Positions 19,950 through 29,521 of a DNA stretch of 64,000 bases are shown in pieces; the first letter of the stretch is position 1; each line of letters starts with the position of its first letter. The notes beneath the pieces were generated by a model. The model did not search any database. It was not told the DNA's origin and was given only the letters and a program-made list of their open reading frames with translations. Source of the stretch: Paracoccus sphaerophysae (GTDB lineage Bacteria > Pseudomonadota > Alphaproteobacteria > Rhodobacterales > Rhodobacteraceae); contig NZ_JRKS01000008.1 of NCBI RefSeq assembly GCF_000763805.1, forward strand, positions 1 through 64,000. The letters are read 5' to 3'. The translations under genes were made by a program, and so were the position numbers.

Positions 19950-20899
19950 TCAGCATCGCGCCGTCGGGGGCAGCCGCAGGTTCGCGCCTGACAGGGTCGT
20001 CCCGGCGCGGACGGGAGGCGCCAGGGTCGCCCTGGCAGCCAGGTAATACGGCACCGTCGCCGAGGGGCCGAACGGTTGCGCTGGGGTCAACCGATCTCGG
20101 GGATGCGCAGGATCGGCGCGTGCAGGTCCGGCCGGTCGGGGGACAACGCGGTGGCGTTGGCCACCAGCGCGAGTTCGCAGAGGTCCGGAACGGCTCGCTG
20201 CGGCAGGTCGGCCGCGGCCGCCGACCGCGCCGCCACGACCTCGGCCCACTGGCGTTCCCGCGGGTCGAGCCAGTCGCCCAGCCCAGGGCGGCGACGGTGC
20301 GGCCATTCGACGTGACCGCACCCGTGTCGGGGTCGGACACGAAATCATACTCGCTGGACTTGCCGGCGCAGATGATGGTCAGGCCCAGCACCTCGGCCCA
20401 GGTGACCAGCCCGATCAGCAGGCTGGGCTGGTCGCCATCGGCGGGGGTCACGACCAGACCGCGGGCGGCGGCCCGACGGCTGAGTTCCGGGCAGACCACG
20501 CTGTCGGTATCCTTGGTGACCATGACGACATGGTGACCCGCCGCGATGGCCAGCAAGGCATGGCTGGTGCCGGCCTCGGGGTCGCCGGTCGCCTCGACGG
20601 CCACCTCGAAGGGCAGGGCGGCGACATCTGCGAAATCCCCGGCGGCGATCAGCACGCCGCGGTCCCAGACCACCTGCGCCCCGGCGGCGAAACGGCACAG
20701 GGCGATGCGCCGGGTCCGCGCCGGTGGCGGCCAGCGCCGCGGCGGCGCGGGCGGCAGCCAGATCGACGGCGATCCGGCAGGACGGCCCCGGCACCCGCCC
20801 GGCCTGGGCCAGATAGCTCTGCCCGAACCCGCTGGTCCCCAGGATGCAGGTTTCGACGACCCGGCCTTCGGGGCGGGCGAAATAGCGGTGGTGGTTCAT
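19950..20899 (-). pseudogene. SAF-domain / homoserine-dehydrogenase-like protein, frameshifted
   Basis: Pieces of one protein lie in three frames. It starts MNHHRYFARPEGRVVETCIL at 20899 (ATGA overlap with the end of the TctA frame), continues in another frame with GVLIAAGDFADV and a NAD-fold part (VVMVTKDTDSVVCPELS), and ends in a third with LAPPVRAGTTLSGANLRL, the type of SAF segment found at the C-terminus of these proteins. Shifts lie near 20690 and 20250. Relatives often accompany tripartite tricarboxylate transporters. No continuous product can be made as written. Confidence 0.7.
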
Positions 20900-22399
20900 T
20901 CGACGACCTCGGGCGGGGTGCGGCGGCGCAGGCTGCCCAGCCGCGGCAGGACCATCAGCGCCAGTCCGACGACCGATCGTTGCCACCAGCGGGTTGGAAA
21001 AGAAGATCGACAGCGACCCGTCCGACAGGATCATCGACTGGTGAAAGGCGTTTTCCGCCTTGTGGCCCAGCACCATCGCCAGGATCAGCGGCGCCAGCGG
21101 ATAGTCGAGCCGGGTCAGCAGATGGCCGACCAGCCCGAAGACCAGCGCCAGCCACAGGTCGAAATCCTTGCCGGAAACGGTATAGGCGCCGACGAGGCAG
21201 ATCGCGACGATGATCGGCCCGATGATGGCGAAGGGGATGCGCAGCAGCGCCGCGAACAGCGGCACCGTCGCCAGCACGAGGATCACGCCCACCACGTTCG
21301 GGACATCCATGCTCGCGATCAGCCCCCAGACGAAATCGGGCTTGGTCGCGAACAGCATCGGCCCCGGCGTCAGCCCCCAGATCATCAGCCCGCCCATCAT
21401 CACCGCGGCGTTGGCCGAGGACGGCACCCCCAGCGCCAGCATCGGCAGCATCGCGCAGGTGCCGGCGCTGTGGTCGGCGGCTTCGGGTGCGACGATGCCC
21501 TCGAGCTGGCCGGTGCCGAAGGGGCGGCCGCCCTTGCGCGACGCCTGCCGGGCGATGCCCTAGGACATGAAGGACGCCGCGGTGGGGCCTCCGGGGATGA
21601 TGCCCATCCACGTCCCGACCGCGCCGGACCGCAGCAGCGTCGCCCAATAGCGCGGCAGCTCGGCGATCGTCGCCAGCACGTCGCGCAGGCGGATGCGGCT
21701 GGCGACGCCGCGGAAGCGCAGCCCCTCCTGCACGGTGGCGAGGATCTCTCCCAGCCCGAACAGACCGATCACCACGACGAGGAAGCTGACCCCGCCCAGC
21801 AGGTCGCTGAAGCCGAAGGTCAGCGGCACCACCCCCGGTCACGCTGTCCATGCCCACCGTCGACAGCAGCAACCCGGCCGCCAGCGAGGTCAGGGTCTTG
21901 AGCGGCGCACTGCTGCCATCCCGACGAAGGCCGCGAAGGCGAGGAAATAGACGGCGAAATATTCCGGCGCGCCGAAGCGCAGCGCAAAGTTCGCGGCCCA
22001 TCCGGCCAGCAGGGTGATGACCACGGCGCCCAGCAGCGCGCCGGAGCCCGTCGACATGAAGGCCAGCGTCAGCGCCCGCGTCGCCTCGCCGCCCTGGGCG
22101 ATCGGATAGCCGTCGAAGGTGGTGGCGACCGAGCTTGGCTCGCCGGGGATGTTGAACAGGATCGACGTGGTCGAGCCCCCGAACAGCGCCCCCCAGTACA
22201 TCGACGACAGCAGGATGATGGCCGAGGTCTGGTCCAGGCTGAAGGTCAGCGGGATCATCAGCGACACCCCGTTGGGCGCCCCCAGCCCCGGCAGCACGCC
22301 GACGACGAGGCCCAAGAGGACGCCGCCGACCATCAGCGCGATGTGAAACGGCGTCAGCGCGGTGCCGAGACCGGACATGAGCAGACTGAAATTTTCCAT
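20896..22399 (-). pseudogene. Tripartite tricarboxylate transporter large permease TctA, multiply broken
   Basis: The protein can be followed from MENFSLLMSGLGTALTPFHI to an ending GLALMVLPRLGSLRRRTP, but it is interrupted by frameshifts near 21905, 21838 and 20972 and by an in-frame TAG at 21560-21562, where the family normally has MSYG. The TctA signature GVLPGLGAPNGVSLMIPLTF and the IIPGGPTAASF segment are readable. Total length without lesions is normal (about 500 residues). Its stop would overlap the next gene by ATGA, so the original operon structure is still visible. Confidence 0.85.
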
Positions 22400-22426
22400 C
22401 GCCGGTGTCTCCTCGCGTGGCGCGGT

Positions 22427-22645
22427 TCAGTGGATGCCCAGCAGCGGCTCCAGCGGGCCCTTCAGCAGCAGAACCTTGAAGGCGAGCTCGAACACCGCAT
22501 ACAACAGCGCCGAAAACGCGATCCCGACCGCCAGCGACGTCGGCCCCCGGTAGCCGCCCCGGAACCGCGCGTTGAAGGCGACATAGGCGGCGCTGGCGAT
22601 ATAGGCTCGGGTCCGCTGGTGGTCCACGCGGCACCACGGCCGTCA
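22427..22645 (-). pseudogene. C-terminal fragment of transporter small membrane subunit TctB
   Basis: About 65 codons ending FKVLLLKGPLEPLLGIH match the last two helices of a TctB-type protein in style and in position directly before tctA. Nothing of the N-terminal part is found upstream; instead the sequence passes straight into a DUF2955 gene around 22640. The simplest reading is a deletion that removed the start of tctB and the end of the neighbouring gene. Confidence 0.55.
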
Positions 22646-23351
22646 TGGCCCCGCCATACAGCGTCACCAGCACCCGCTCGTTCGCCTCGGCCAGCGCCGC
22701 CTTGCCGGTGGGAAAGACCAGCACCATCGCGGTGATCATCGCCAACATGATGTCCGAGGGCTGCAGCACCGTGTAAAGCCACAGGCTGACCAGCAGCAGA
22801 AGCGAGGCGCGGATCGCCGCGCCGACCCCGACATTGCCCGGCGCCGGCTGCGGGTCTCTGACATGCAGTTCGGCGGTGCGCGCGGGCAGCAGCGCATGGA
22901 CCAGCCGCCCCAGCACCAGCGACAGCAGCGATGCCTGGGTAAAGCCGTCGCGCATCGCCTCGGCGGCGGCGATGCTGTTCAGGCCCATCACCGACACCAG
23001 CACGGCGATGATGATGATCAGCATGCCGAGCTGCGCCCCGGTGCGCAGGATCATCAGGAAGCACAGGAAATAGGTCAGCCACATGGCGCCGACATAGACC
23101 AGCGGCATGGCCTGCAGATGGCTGACGATCCAGACCATGACATGGCTGAGCACGATCATGGCACCGGGCCTGCAGATGGAGTTGCCCCAAGTGAAGCGGC
23201 GCCGCTGCCCGCCGATCAGCCCGATGGGCAGGGCCGCGATGATCGACGGCATCGCCGGGTCGAAAACGGCGACGGCCAGATAGGGCAGCCGTCAGCGCCA
23301 GCCGGATGCCGAATAGCGGGTCCTCGACCGGGTCGGGGCGCGGCGGGACAT
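22646..23351 (-). pseudogene. DUF2955 (FUSC-like) membrane protein, truncated and frameshifted
   Basis: The readable part runs MPSIIAALPIGLIGGQRRRF through several helices (VMGLNSIAAAEAMRDGF, LVLGRLVHALLPARTAEL) to LVFPTGKAALAEANERVLVT, the order of a DUF2955 protein. These partner HlyD-type adaptors in efflux, and the next upstream fragment is of that type. A one-base shift near 23290 separates the first 25 or so residues, including DPVEDPLFGIRLAL; the last helices are missing where TctB sequence begins. Confidence 0.7.
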
Positions 23352-23358
23352 CGCGCGC

Positions 23359-23910
23359 TCAGTGCAGATAGCTCGCGACGCTGCGCAGACGCATGGTCGC
23401 CCGCGCCAGCCAGCCGACCGGGCCGCCCGGCTCGGCCAGCACCGTCACCGTCGCCTTGCCGCCGACCGGGACGTCGCGGGGCCATCGCTCCATCCCGCCG
23501 GTCAGCTCGATGCGGGCGGGGATGCGGCCGGCCGGTTCGAACCAGCGGCTGGCGGGCTGGTTCACCACCAGGCCGCCCCTGCCGGCTGTGGCCGGGGTCG
23601 ATGCCCCAGGCGACGCTTTGCACCCGGCTCTCGAACAGCTCTCCCGGGCGGGCGTCGAACAGCATGATCGCCGGGTCGCCCGGATCGACGTTGCCCGGCT
23701 GGTTCTCGCGCAGGTCCGCCGTGATCCAGGCCGCCTCGGCGTCGACAAGGTCAGCGCCGGGGTGCCTGTGGATGCGAACTGGCCCGGCGACAGGGTAAGG
23801 TTCGTGACCACGCCCAGATGCGGCGCCACCACCTGCGGGCCGGCAAGGTCCAGCTGGGCCTTTTCCAGCTGCGCCTCGGCCGCGATCAGGGCGGGGTTGT
23901 CCTGGCCGCC
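23359..23910 (-). pseudogene. HlyD-family efflux adaptor, N-terminus lost, frameshifted
   Basis: The remnant starts inside the coiled-coil (NPALIAAEAQLEKAQLDLA), continues through the lipoyl/barrel part (VVTNLTLSPGQFASTG) and ends LRSVASYLH. Two compensating frameshifts divide the middle: the stretch AAWITADLRENQPGNVDPGD is in another frame. The membrane anchor and first half are missing, and the sequence upstream belongs to a peroxidase gene. Its stop precedes the DUF2955 start by a few bases, as in intact efflux pairs. Confidence 0.7.
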
Positions 23911-24487
23911 CTGGCCAAGCTGGGGCGATGCTGTCGCGGAAGCCGAAGAGGTTCTTGGCCTCCTCGTCGGCGCCGAATTCATGCGTGCCGAGCAGCGTTA
24001 CGCCGTGCGAGGCCTCCAGTTCGCCCATCGCCCTGCCGACGGCGCGGTCGCGGGCGGCCTCGTCCACGGCATAGATGGTCAGCGCGACGTGGCATTGCTG
24101 GCCCTGGAACGGCGCGTCCCAGTTTTCCGGCGCGTTCTCGCCAAAGTCGCGCAGGATCTCGGCGCGGGCCGCCATCCCCTGCTGGAAGGGCAGCGGAAAG
24201 GTCTTCAGCGTCGCCTCGGGGACGCCCAGCGCCTTGAGCCCCTAATGACTGAAGGCGACGCCGGTCCAGGAGTCGAGATCGTCGTGGAAGCCCTCGGCCG
24301 AAGGGATGTGGGGGGCGAGCCGCGCGATCAGGTCGCGGCCGCCGTAGGTGTCGTCGATATGCAGCATCGCATGGATGCCGACATGGGGTTCGGGCCGGTT
24401 GCGCAGGATCAGCGCTTGGATGTCATCCAGCTGCAGCGTCACGTCCTCGCGCCGGAAGCGGTCGCGGTTTGCGGTGATAAGGCCCAT
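23911..24487 (-). pseudogene. Dyp-type peroxidase N-terminal part, C-terminus lost
   Basis: The fragment begins MGLITANRDRFRREDVTLQL, contains HAMLHIDDTYGGRDLIARL, and reaches EEAKNLFGFRDSIA, which corresponds to the GFRDG motif (distal Asp) of Dyp-type haem peroxidases. The C-terminal half with the haem-binding His is absent; sequence of an efflux adaptor follows. An in-frame TAG interrupts it at 24242-24244. It lies two bases after a conserved unknown and downstream of a catalase-like gene, suggesting a lost peroxide-related operon. Confidence 0.65.
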
Positions 24488-24488
24488 G

Positions 24489-25220
24489 TCAGTAATCCAC
24501 CGGCTCGGGTTTCGCCAGCTCGTCGGTCAGCTTTCCAACGCCTTGCGGGTGGTTTCATCGACATCCTTGTTGGCGTCCATGGTGTCGAGGAAATCCTGCA
24601 GCGCGTGATCCATGCGCTGATAGCGGCGCACGTCCACGACCGTGACCTGCGGGTTGGCGACGAACCAGCCGGCGCGTCGATCTGGTGCTCGGCGATGAAG
24701 TCCTTGACCTTGGGGCTGTCGATGCCCGGCCAGCCCTCGACGTTCTGGAACAGCAGGTCCATCAGCTCGGGGATCTAGGTGGCGAAGTCATTGATGTAGG
24801 CATCCCAGTCGCCGTCATAGGCGGTGGCGAACAGGATCCTGGCGTCGTTGTCGAACATCACGAAGCGCATGTCGTGCAGCGTGGACACGCGCTGGGCGCC
24901 GTCCATGTTGCCGACGGTCAGGTCGAGGATGCGGCGCAGCCGGTCGGCCCCGCCTGGCTTGAGGTCGGCGATGGCGGTCAGTTCCGACACGTTGCCCGAC
25001 TGCAGCCCGGCGCGGCCCGCGGACTTGGCGCTGCCCTTCAGGTCAGGGTTGCGGTCGCGGATCAGCGCCTCGAGCGCGATCTTGGCGACCTGTGCGGCGC
25101 GTCGGCGGCGACTTCGTTGATGCGGCGGCGGATTTCCTGCAGCTTGCTTTCGTCGGCAAAGCGCGGGTCGCCGGTGGTTTCCTTGGTTCCCTTGGTTTTC
25201 GGATAATTTCCTTGGTCCAT
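24489..25220 (-). pseudogene. Conserved unknown (MFDNDARILFATAYDGDWD family), broken
   Basis: The start MDQGNYPKTKGTKETTG at 25220 is two bases from the end of the catalase-like frame. After a shift near 25100 it continues DLKPGGADRLRRILDLTVG and the family-like core MRFVMFDNDARILFATAYDG with DWDAYINDFAT, then an in-frame TAG at 24775-24777, IPELMDLLFQNVEGWPGIDS, another shift near 24675, and ends EPVDY. I have seen similar proteins beside peroxidases but know no function for them. Confidence 0.55.
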
Positions 25221-25223
25221 GAA

Positions 25224-25831
25224 TCAGGCGGGAATGTCGGCGGCGGATCGCGGCTCGGCCGGGCGACGTCGTTCATCCCGCGGCGGCGGTCCTGCGACAT
25301 CTGGTAGACGTGGCGGCGGATGCGCATGATCGAGCCCAGCGACCGGTGCGCCTCGACCCCGTTCCACGGGCTGAAGGCCAGCACGTCATCGGCCCAGACC
25401 CGGCGCGCATCGGAAAAGCTGTCCTGCAGCGGAAAGGTGATGGTGCCCACCACCTCGAAGGGCGAGGCCGCCTCGTCCCATTCGATCGCGGCGTCCTCGA
25501 CCGGCATCGCGTCGAGGTCGGTGTTCAGCGCACGCGCAGGTGGAAGCTGACCGGCTGGTCGCGGACGGCCTTGGCCACCGCGCGTTCGATGCCCGACTAC
25601 GACAGGTCGGGCATGTCCACGCCGGTCAGCGCGCGGGCATTGTCCGACACGGGCGCGACCGACAGCTTGGCGATATGGTCGCCATGGCGCAGCACGCCCT
25701 GGGTAAAGTAGGTCTCTCCCAGCAGGTGGTGGCTGTCCGAGGCGAGCCCCTGCAGCGTGGCGCTGTCCAGCCCGACCCGCTCGGTCGCGGCTTCCAGCCC
25801 GCGCGCCACGGCGGCTGGCGGTTGCTTTCAT
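25224..25831 (-). pseudogene. Catalase-family protein, N-terminus missing, frameshifted
   Basis: The sequence matches the C-terminal two thirds of small catalase-like (SrpA-type) proteins: LASDSHHLLGETYFTQGVL, then DAMPVEDAAIEWDEAASPF and FSPWNGVEAHRSLGSIMR. The first 150 or so residues, with the catalytic His, are absent; the divergent tetR promoter lies where they should be. Frames change near 25820, 25535 and 25260, and an in-frame TAG is at 25597-25599. Confidence 0.7.
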
Positions 25832-25899
25832 GGCCCGGCGCGGGGCGTGGCGAAGCCTGTGGGGTCTCGGGTCGACGCGGCCGGGGCGGCTCCGGTTTC

Positions 25900-25932
25900 C
25901 AACAATAATTCAAATGATATAATTACTTTTCC
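25900..25932. promoter_or_regulatory. AT-rich promoter/operator patch upstream of tetR
   Basis: A short, strikingly AT-rich stretch (around CAAATGATATAATTAC) in otherwise GC-rich DNA, with outer TAATT/AATTA inverted arms spaced ten bases apart. It sits about 75 bases before the TetR gene and at the truncated head of the divergent catalase-like remnant. It is a plausible promoter and TetR binding site; the symmetry is imperfect. Confidence 0.45.
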
Positions 25933-26007
25933 GGCCCGGATAACCGCCCGTTGGCGGGCGGGCGGTTCGTGACATACCCGCTGCCGCCACGTCACCAGGG
26001 GACCGCC

Positions 26008-26646
26008 ATGACGACCTCGCGCAAGACCCGCGCCGAACGGCTGCAAGAGACTCGGCAGCGTCCTCTGGCTGCCGCGTCCGACATCATCGCCCAGGGCGGT
26101 GTGGCGGAGGCGACGATCCGCGGCGTCTGCCAGCGGGCCGGGTTTTCGCAGGGCGCGTTCTATACCAGCTTTGCCAGCAAGGACGACCTGCTGCTGGCGC
26201 TGCTGGACGAGAACATGCAGCAGGCGATCTCCGGCATCGAGGCGCTCCTGACCGAGCCGGCGCCGGCGGGCGCGGAGGTGGTCGATCGGCTGGTGGCGAC
26301 CGTCGTCGGCCTGGGCGAGAACACGGTCGCGGCGCGGCTGGCGGTGGAGCTGCACCTGCACGCCCAGCGCGACCCGGCGTTCAGCGCGCCGCATCAGCGC
26401 CTGCTGGACGTCTATTACAGCCGCTTTTCCGAGGTGCTGCAGGCGCTGGCCGACAGGGCCGACTGCACCTTGCTGATCGACGCGCGGCGTTGTCCGCGGA
26501 TGATCCACACCTTGTGGCTGGGCGGCGTCGTAAAGGGCAACGAGGCCTCGGACGACTTCCGCGAGGCGCTGGCGATGACCTGCCGCGCCGCGATCCGCCA
26601 TGCGCAACCGAAGAGCGGGGACAGCGCCTCGGTGCAGGCGTCCTGA
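26008..26646 (+). CDS. TetR-family transcription regulator
   Basis: A 212-residue repressor. The N-terminal helix-turn-helix is clear: GGVAEATIRGVCQRAGFSQG followed by AFYTSFASKDDLLLALLDE. The C-terminal ligand domain is helical and not assignable. ATG 26008 follows GGGGA and removes a non-family extension. It faces away from the damaged catalase/peroxidase/efflux block, so it is probably the former regulator of that block and is still intact. Confidence 0.88.
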   Translation: MTTSRKTRAERLQETRQRPLAAASDIIAQGGVAEATIRGVCQRAGFSQGAFYTSFASKDDLLLALLDENMQQAISGIEALLTEPAPAGAEVVDRLVATVVGLGENTVAARLAVELHLHAQRDPAFSAPHQRLLDVYYSRFSEVLQALADRADCTLLIDARRCPRMIHTLWLGGVVKGNEASDDFREALAMTCRAAIRHAQPKSGDSASVQAS

Positions 26647-26826
26647 GCGCGGCAGGCCGCTGTCTGGCGGGTTCTTCGCGGAAATCGTCCAGCGCATCGG
26701 CGGCCATGATGGTTACGGCGCACCGAACTAGCCGTTCCGCATCGCAGCGCTCAAGCGGCTGATGCGGCTGGCCGGCATGCCGCGCCGCTGGCGGGCCGCC
26801 CAGGCGGCGGGCCGCCCCGGGTGCGA

Positions 26827-27678
26827 TCACACGCCGTCCGACCGTCCGGGCGCGCCGCTGGGTGCCGCGGCGAGGGTCGCGGGCGCGTCGCTCGTGGGGG
26901 GCGATCCCATCTCTCCGGCGCTGGCGGCGGGGACGCCTTGGGTGCGGGCGATGGCGGGATCGGGCAGCGCGTGCAGGGTCTCGCTCAGCGCCTCGCCCCA
27001 GCGCGACGAGATCATCGCGTAATAGGGGTCGGCCTCGGTCATCCGCGCCCCCGTCACCGCCAGCGTATCGCGTTCGACCAGCGTGACGTCCAGCGGCAGC
27101 CCGACCGACAGGTTGGCCTTGATCGTCGAATCGAAGCTGACGGTCAGCAGCTTGATCGCCTGGTCGAAGGTCATGTCGGACCGATAGGCGCGGACGATGA
27201 TCGGGCGGCCGTATTTGGTCTCGCCGATCTGGAAGAACGGCGTGTCCACCGTCGCCTCGATGAAATTGCCTTCGGGATAGATCAGGAACAGCCGCGGCGG
27301 GCCGCCGGCGATCTGGCCGCCCAGGATGAGACTGGCCGAGAACTGCCCCTGCGCGGCCGGTCCGGCCGCCGAATCGAACCGCTGGATCTCGTCGCGCAGG
27401 GTGGCGCCGATCATCTCGGCCGTCGCGAACATCGAGGGCAGGTGCATCAGCGACTGGCTGCGCCCCTCGGGAGCGATCGGGCGTTCCTCGAGCCGGCCCG
27501 TTACCGCCTGGGTGGTGGCGAGGTTGCCCGCCGACAGCAGCACCAGCGTCCGGTCGCCCGGCTCGTGCCAGACCCGGGTCTTGCCGAAGACCGAGATGTT
27601 GTCGACGCCGGCATTGGTGCGGGTGTCGGACATGAAGACGAGGCCCCCGTCCAGCATCATTCCCACGCAATACGTCAT
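26827..27678 (-). CDS. Proteasome-type protease Anbu
   Basis: A 283-residue Ntn-hydrolase of the ancestral-beta-subunit (Anbu) group. After loss of the initiator Met the N-terminal Thr (MTYCVGMMLDGG) is the expected nucleophile; the accompanying Asp and Lys are at residues 18 and 33 (FMSDTRTNAG, FGKTRVW). AAGGAG precedes ATG 27678 at nine bases. About 35 residues of Ala/Pro/Ser-rich tail follow the core. It is the last gene of the characteristic four-gene cluster with transglutaminase, alpha-E and ATP-grasp proteins. Confidence 0.9.
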   Translation of the reverse strand: MTYCVGMMLDGGLVFMSDTRTNAGVDNISVFGKTRVWHEPGDRTLVLLSAGNLATTQAVTGRLEERPIAPEGRSQSLMHLPSMFATAEMIGATLRDEIQRFDSAAGPAAQGQFSASLILGGQIAGGPPRLFLIYPEGNFIEATVDTPFFQIGETKYGRPIIVRAYRSDMTFDQAIKLLTVSFDSTIKANLSVGLPLDVTLVERDTLAVTGARMTEADPYYAMISSRWGEALSETLHALPDPAIARTQGVPAASAGEMGSPPTSDAPATLAAAPSGAPGRSDGV

Positions 27679-27712
27679 GACAGGGCGCTCCTTCTGGACG
27701 TGACGCGGACGC

Positions 27713-28546
27713 TCACTGTTCGCCGATCGACAGGTGGACGTCCAGACTTTCAGCGGCGGACCCGTAGCGGACCCCGCCCATCGGCGCGGCGTCGTCGTAG
27801 TCCAGCCCCGAGGCGATCCGCACATAGCGCTCGTCCGGGCTGATCCGGTTCGAGGCATCGAACCCGACCCAGCCCAGCCCGTCCAGATGCAGCTCGGCCC
27901 AGGCGTGGGTGGCGGTCTGGTCCTCACGGTCGTCCAGCCGCAGGTAACCCGAGACGTAGCGGGCGGGAATCCCCAGCTGCCGCGCGGCGGCGATCATGAT
28001 GTGGCTGTGGTCCTGGCAGACCCCGGTGCCGCGGGCCAGCGCCTCTTCGGCGGTGGTGGCCGGATGGGTGTCGTCGGTGTCATAGGCGACGGCTTGCGCC
28101 ACGCGCTCCATCAGCCGGTGCGCGAGCGGCAGGCCGCCGGCCCGGGCGCCGCGATCCGCGGGCGGGCGACCCGTTTCGTCGGCCATCCCCTGGATCAGCC
28201 GCGCCACGCCGTCGCCGGGCGCGGTCAGCCGGGTCTGCCGGGTGAACAGCCACAGCGGCGCCAGCGACCGGTGCGGCCCAAAGACGCCATGCGTCTCGCG
28301 CGTTTCGACGCGGCCGCGGGCGGTGACGTCGATGCGGTCGGAGGCGCCCGTCGTCGAGATCAGCCACACCTCGTTGCCCATGTGATCGCGGTAGCTCACC
28401 TGTCGGTCGGCGCCCTCGATGTCGATCTGCCAGTCCAGCACCCGCTGCGGGCCGAGGCTGCGGGGGCAGACGCGCAGGCGCATCACCCCGTAGGGCGGCG
28501 GCGCGTCATAGCGATAGGTCGTGCGATGCGCGATGGTGAGCAGCAT
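27713..28546 (-). CDS. Transglutaminase-like cysteine protein of the Anbu cluster
   Basis: A 277-residue protein with an N-terminal bacterial-transglutaminase beta domain (MLLTIAHRTTYRYDAPPPYG) and a papain-like core. The catalytic triad is readable: Cys177 in GVCQDHSHIM, His214 in ATHAWAELH and Asp230 in VGFDASNR. It could cleave or form amide bonds. It lies three bases after the alpha-E gene and 34 before anbu. Confidence 0.9.
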   Translation of the reverse strand: MLLTIAHRTTYRYDAPPPYGVMRLRVCPRSLGPQRVLDWQIDIEGADRQVSYRDHMGNEVWLISTTGASDRIDVTARGRVETRETHGVFGPHRSLAPLWLFTRQTRLTAPGDGVARLIQGMADETGRPPADRGARAGGLPLAHRLMERVAQAVAYDTDDTHPATTAEEALARGTGVCQDHSHIMIAAARQLGIPARYVSGYLRLDDREDQTATHAWAELHLDGLGWVGFDASNRISPDERYVRIASGLDYDDAAPMGGVRYGSAAESLDVHLSIGEQ

Positions 28547-28549
28547 GGC

Positions 28550-29521
28550 TTACTCCGTAAAGCGATAGTCGCGGGCGATCCCCGCGGCGAGCCGCGCGTT
28601 GTCGGCGAGAAAGCCCACCAGGAATTCGTGCAGCCCTTCCTCGAACACCTCGTCGATGTCACGCTCGGTCAGCATCCGCCGGATGGCGTCGGCCTCGTCA
28701 TGGCAGGGTGGCCGGGCGCCGCAATCGCGGGCCAGCTGGTCCAGCGCCGCCGAGATTTCTGCGTGGCAGAAGGCCAGCGAGCGCGGCATCCGCGGGTTGA
28801 GGATCAGGAAATCGGCGGTGTTGGCCGCCGAGATGTCGGCATCGTACAGCCATTTATAGGCCTTGTGCGCCGACACGGATCGCAGCAGCGAATCCCACTG
28901 GGTCTGGTCCAGCGCCGATCCGACCCAGGACGACGAGGGCAGCAGGTGGTAATACTTGACGTCGAGGATGCGCGCGGTGGTGTCAGCGCGTTCCAGATGC
29001 AGCCCCAGCCGCATGAACTGAAAGCCGGGGGTGCGCAGGATGGTGTTCTCGACCATGCCGCGGATCAGCGCGGTCGCCTGCTTCACCCGCGCCAGCACGG
29101 CGGGAAGGTTCGCCTCTGGCACCGGGCGGGCGAGGTCGGCCGACACCCGGCGCCAGGCCTCGTTCACGGCTTCCCACGCGTCGCGGCTGAGCGCGGTGCG
29201 CACCATCCGGGCATTGGTGCGCCCCTGCGTCAGCGCGTTGCTGACGCTGGACGGGTTGTCGGGGTCGCGCAGCAGGAAGTCGATGGCGGCGGCGGGGTCG
29301 GGCTCGCCCTCGGCCTCGCCATGGCGGGCGGCAAAGGCCCCCGCCATGCCGGCGCTGTCGAGGACCGAACGCCAGTTCGCCTCGGCCGCGCCGCGGGTCA
29401 GGGCCATGTGCAGGCCCGCGTCGATCAGCCGCGCCATCGCCTCGGCGCGCTCGATATGGCGGGCCATCCAGAACAGCCCGTCGGCGGTGCGGCCCAGAAG
29501 GATCGTGCGCGTCGCGGTCAT
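28550..29521 (-). CDS. Alpha-E domain protein
   Basis: A 323-residue, wholly helical protein beginning with the family motif LLGRTADGLFWMARHIERAE. Alpha-E proteins occur almost only beside the circularly permuted ATP-grasp and transglutaminase genes, as here; their role is not established, and a peptide-modifying assembly has been proposed. Its start overlaps the ATP-grasp stop by four bases. Confidence 0.88.
   Translation of the reverse strand: MTATRTILLGRTADGLFWMARHIERAEAMARLIDAGLHMALTRGAAEANWRSVLDSAGMAGAFAARHGEAEGEPDPAAAIDFLLRDPDNPSSVSNALTQGRTNARMVRTALSRDAWEAVNEAWRRVSADLARPVPEANLPAVLARVKQATALIRGMVENTILRTPGFQFMRLGLHLERADTTARILDVKYYHLLPSSSWVGSALDQTQWDSLLRSVSAHKAYKWLYDADISAANTADFLILNPRMPRSLAFCHAEISAALDQLARDCGARPPCHDEADAIRRMLTERDIDEVFEEGLHEFLVGFLADNARLAAGIARDYRFTE

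Noticed and set aside
21560-25599. Genetic recoding of TAG as an amino acid
   Set aside because: The same genes also carry several frameshifts and truncations, so recoding would not restore them.
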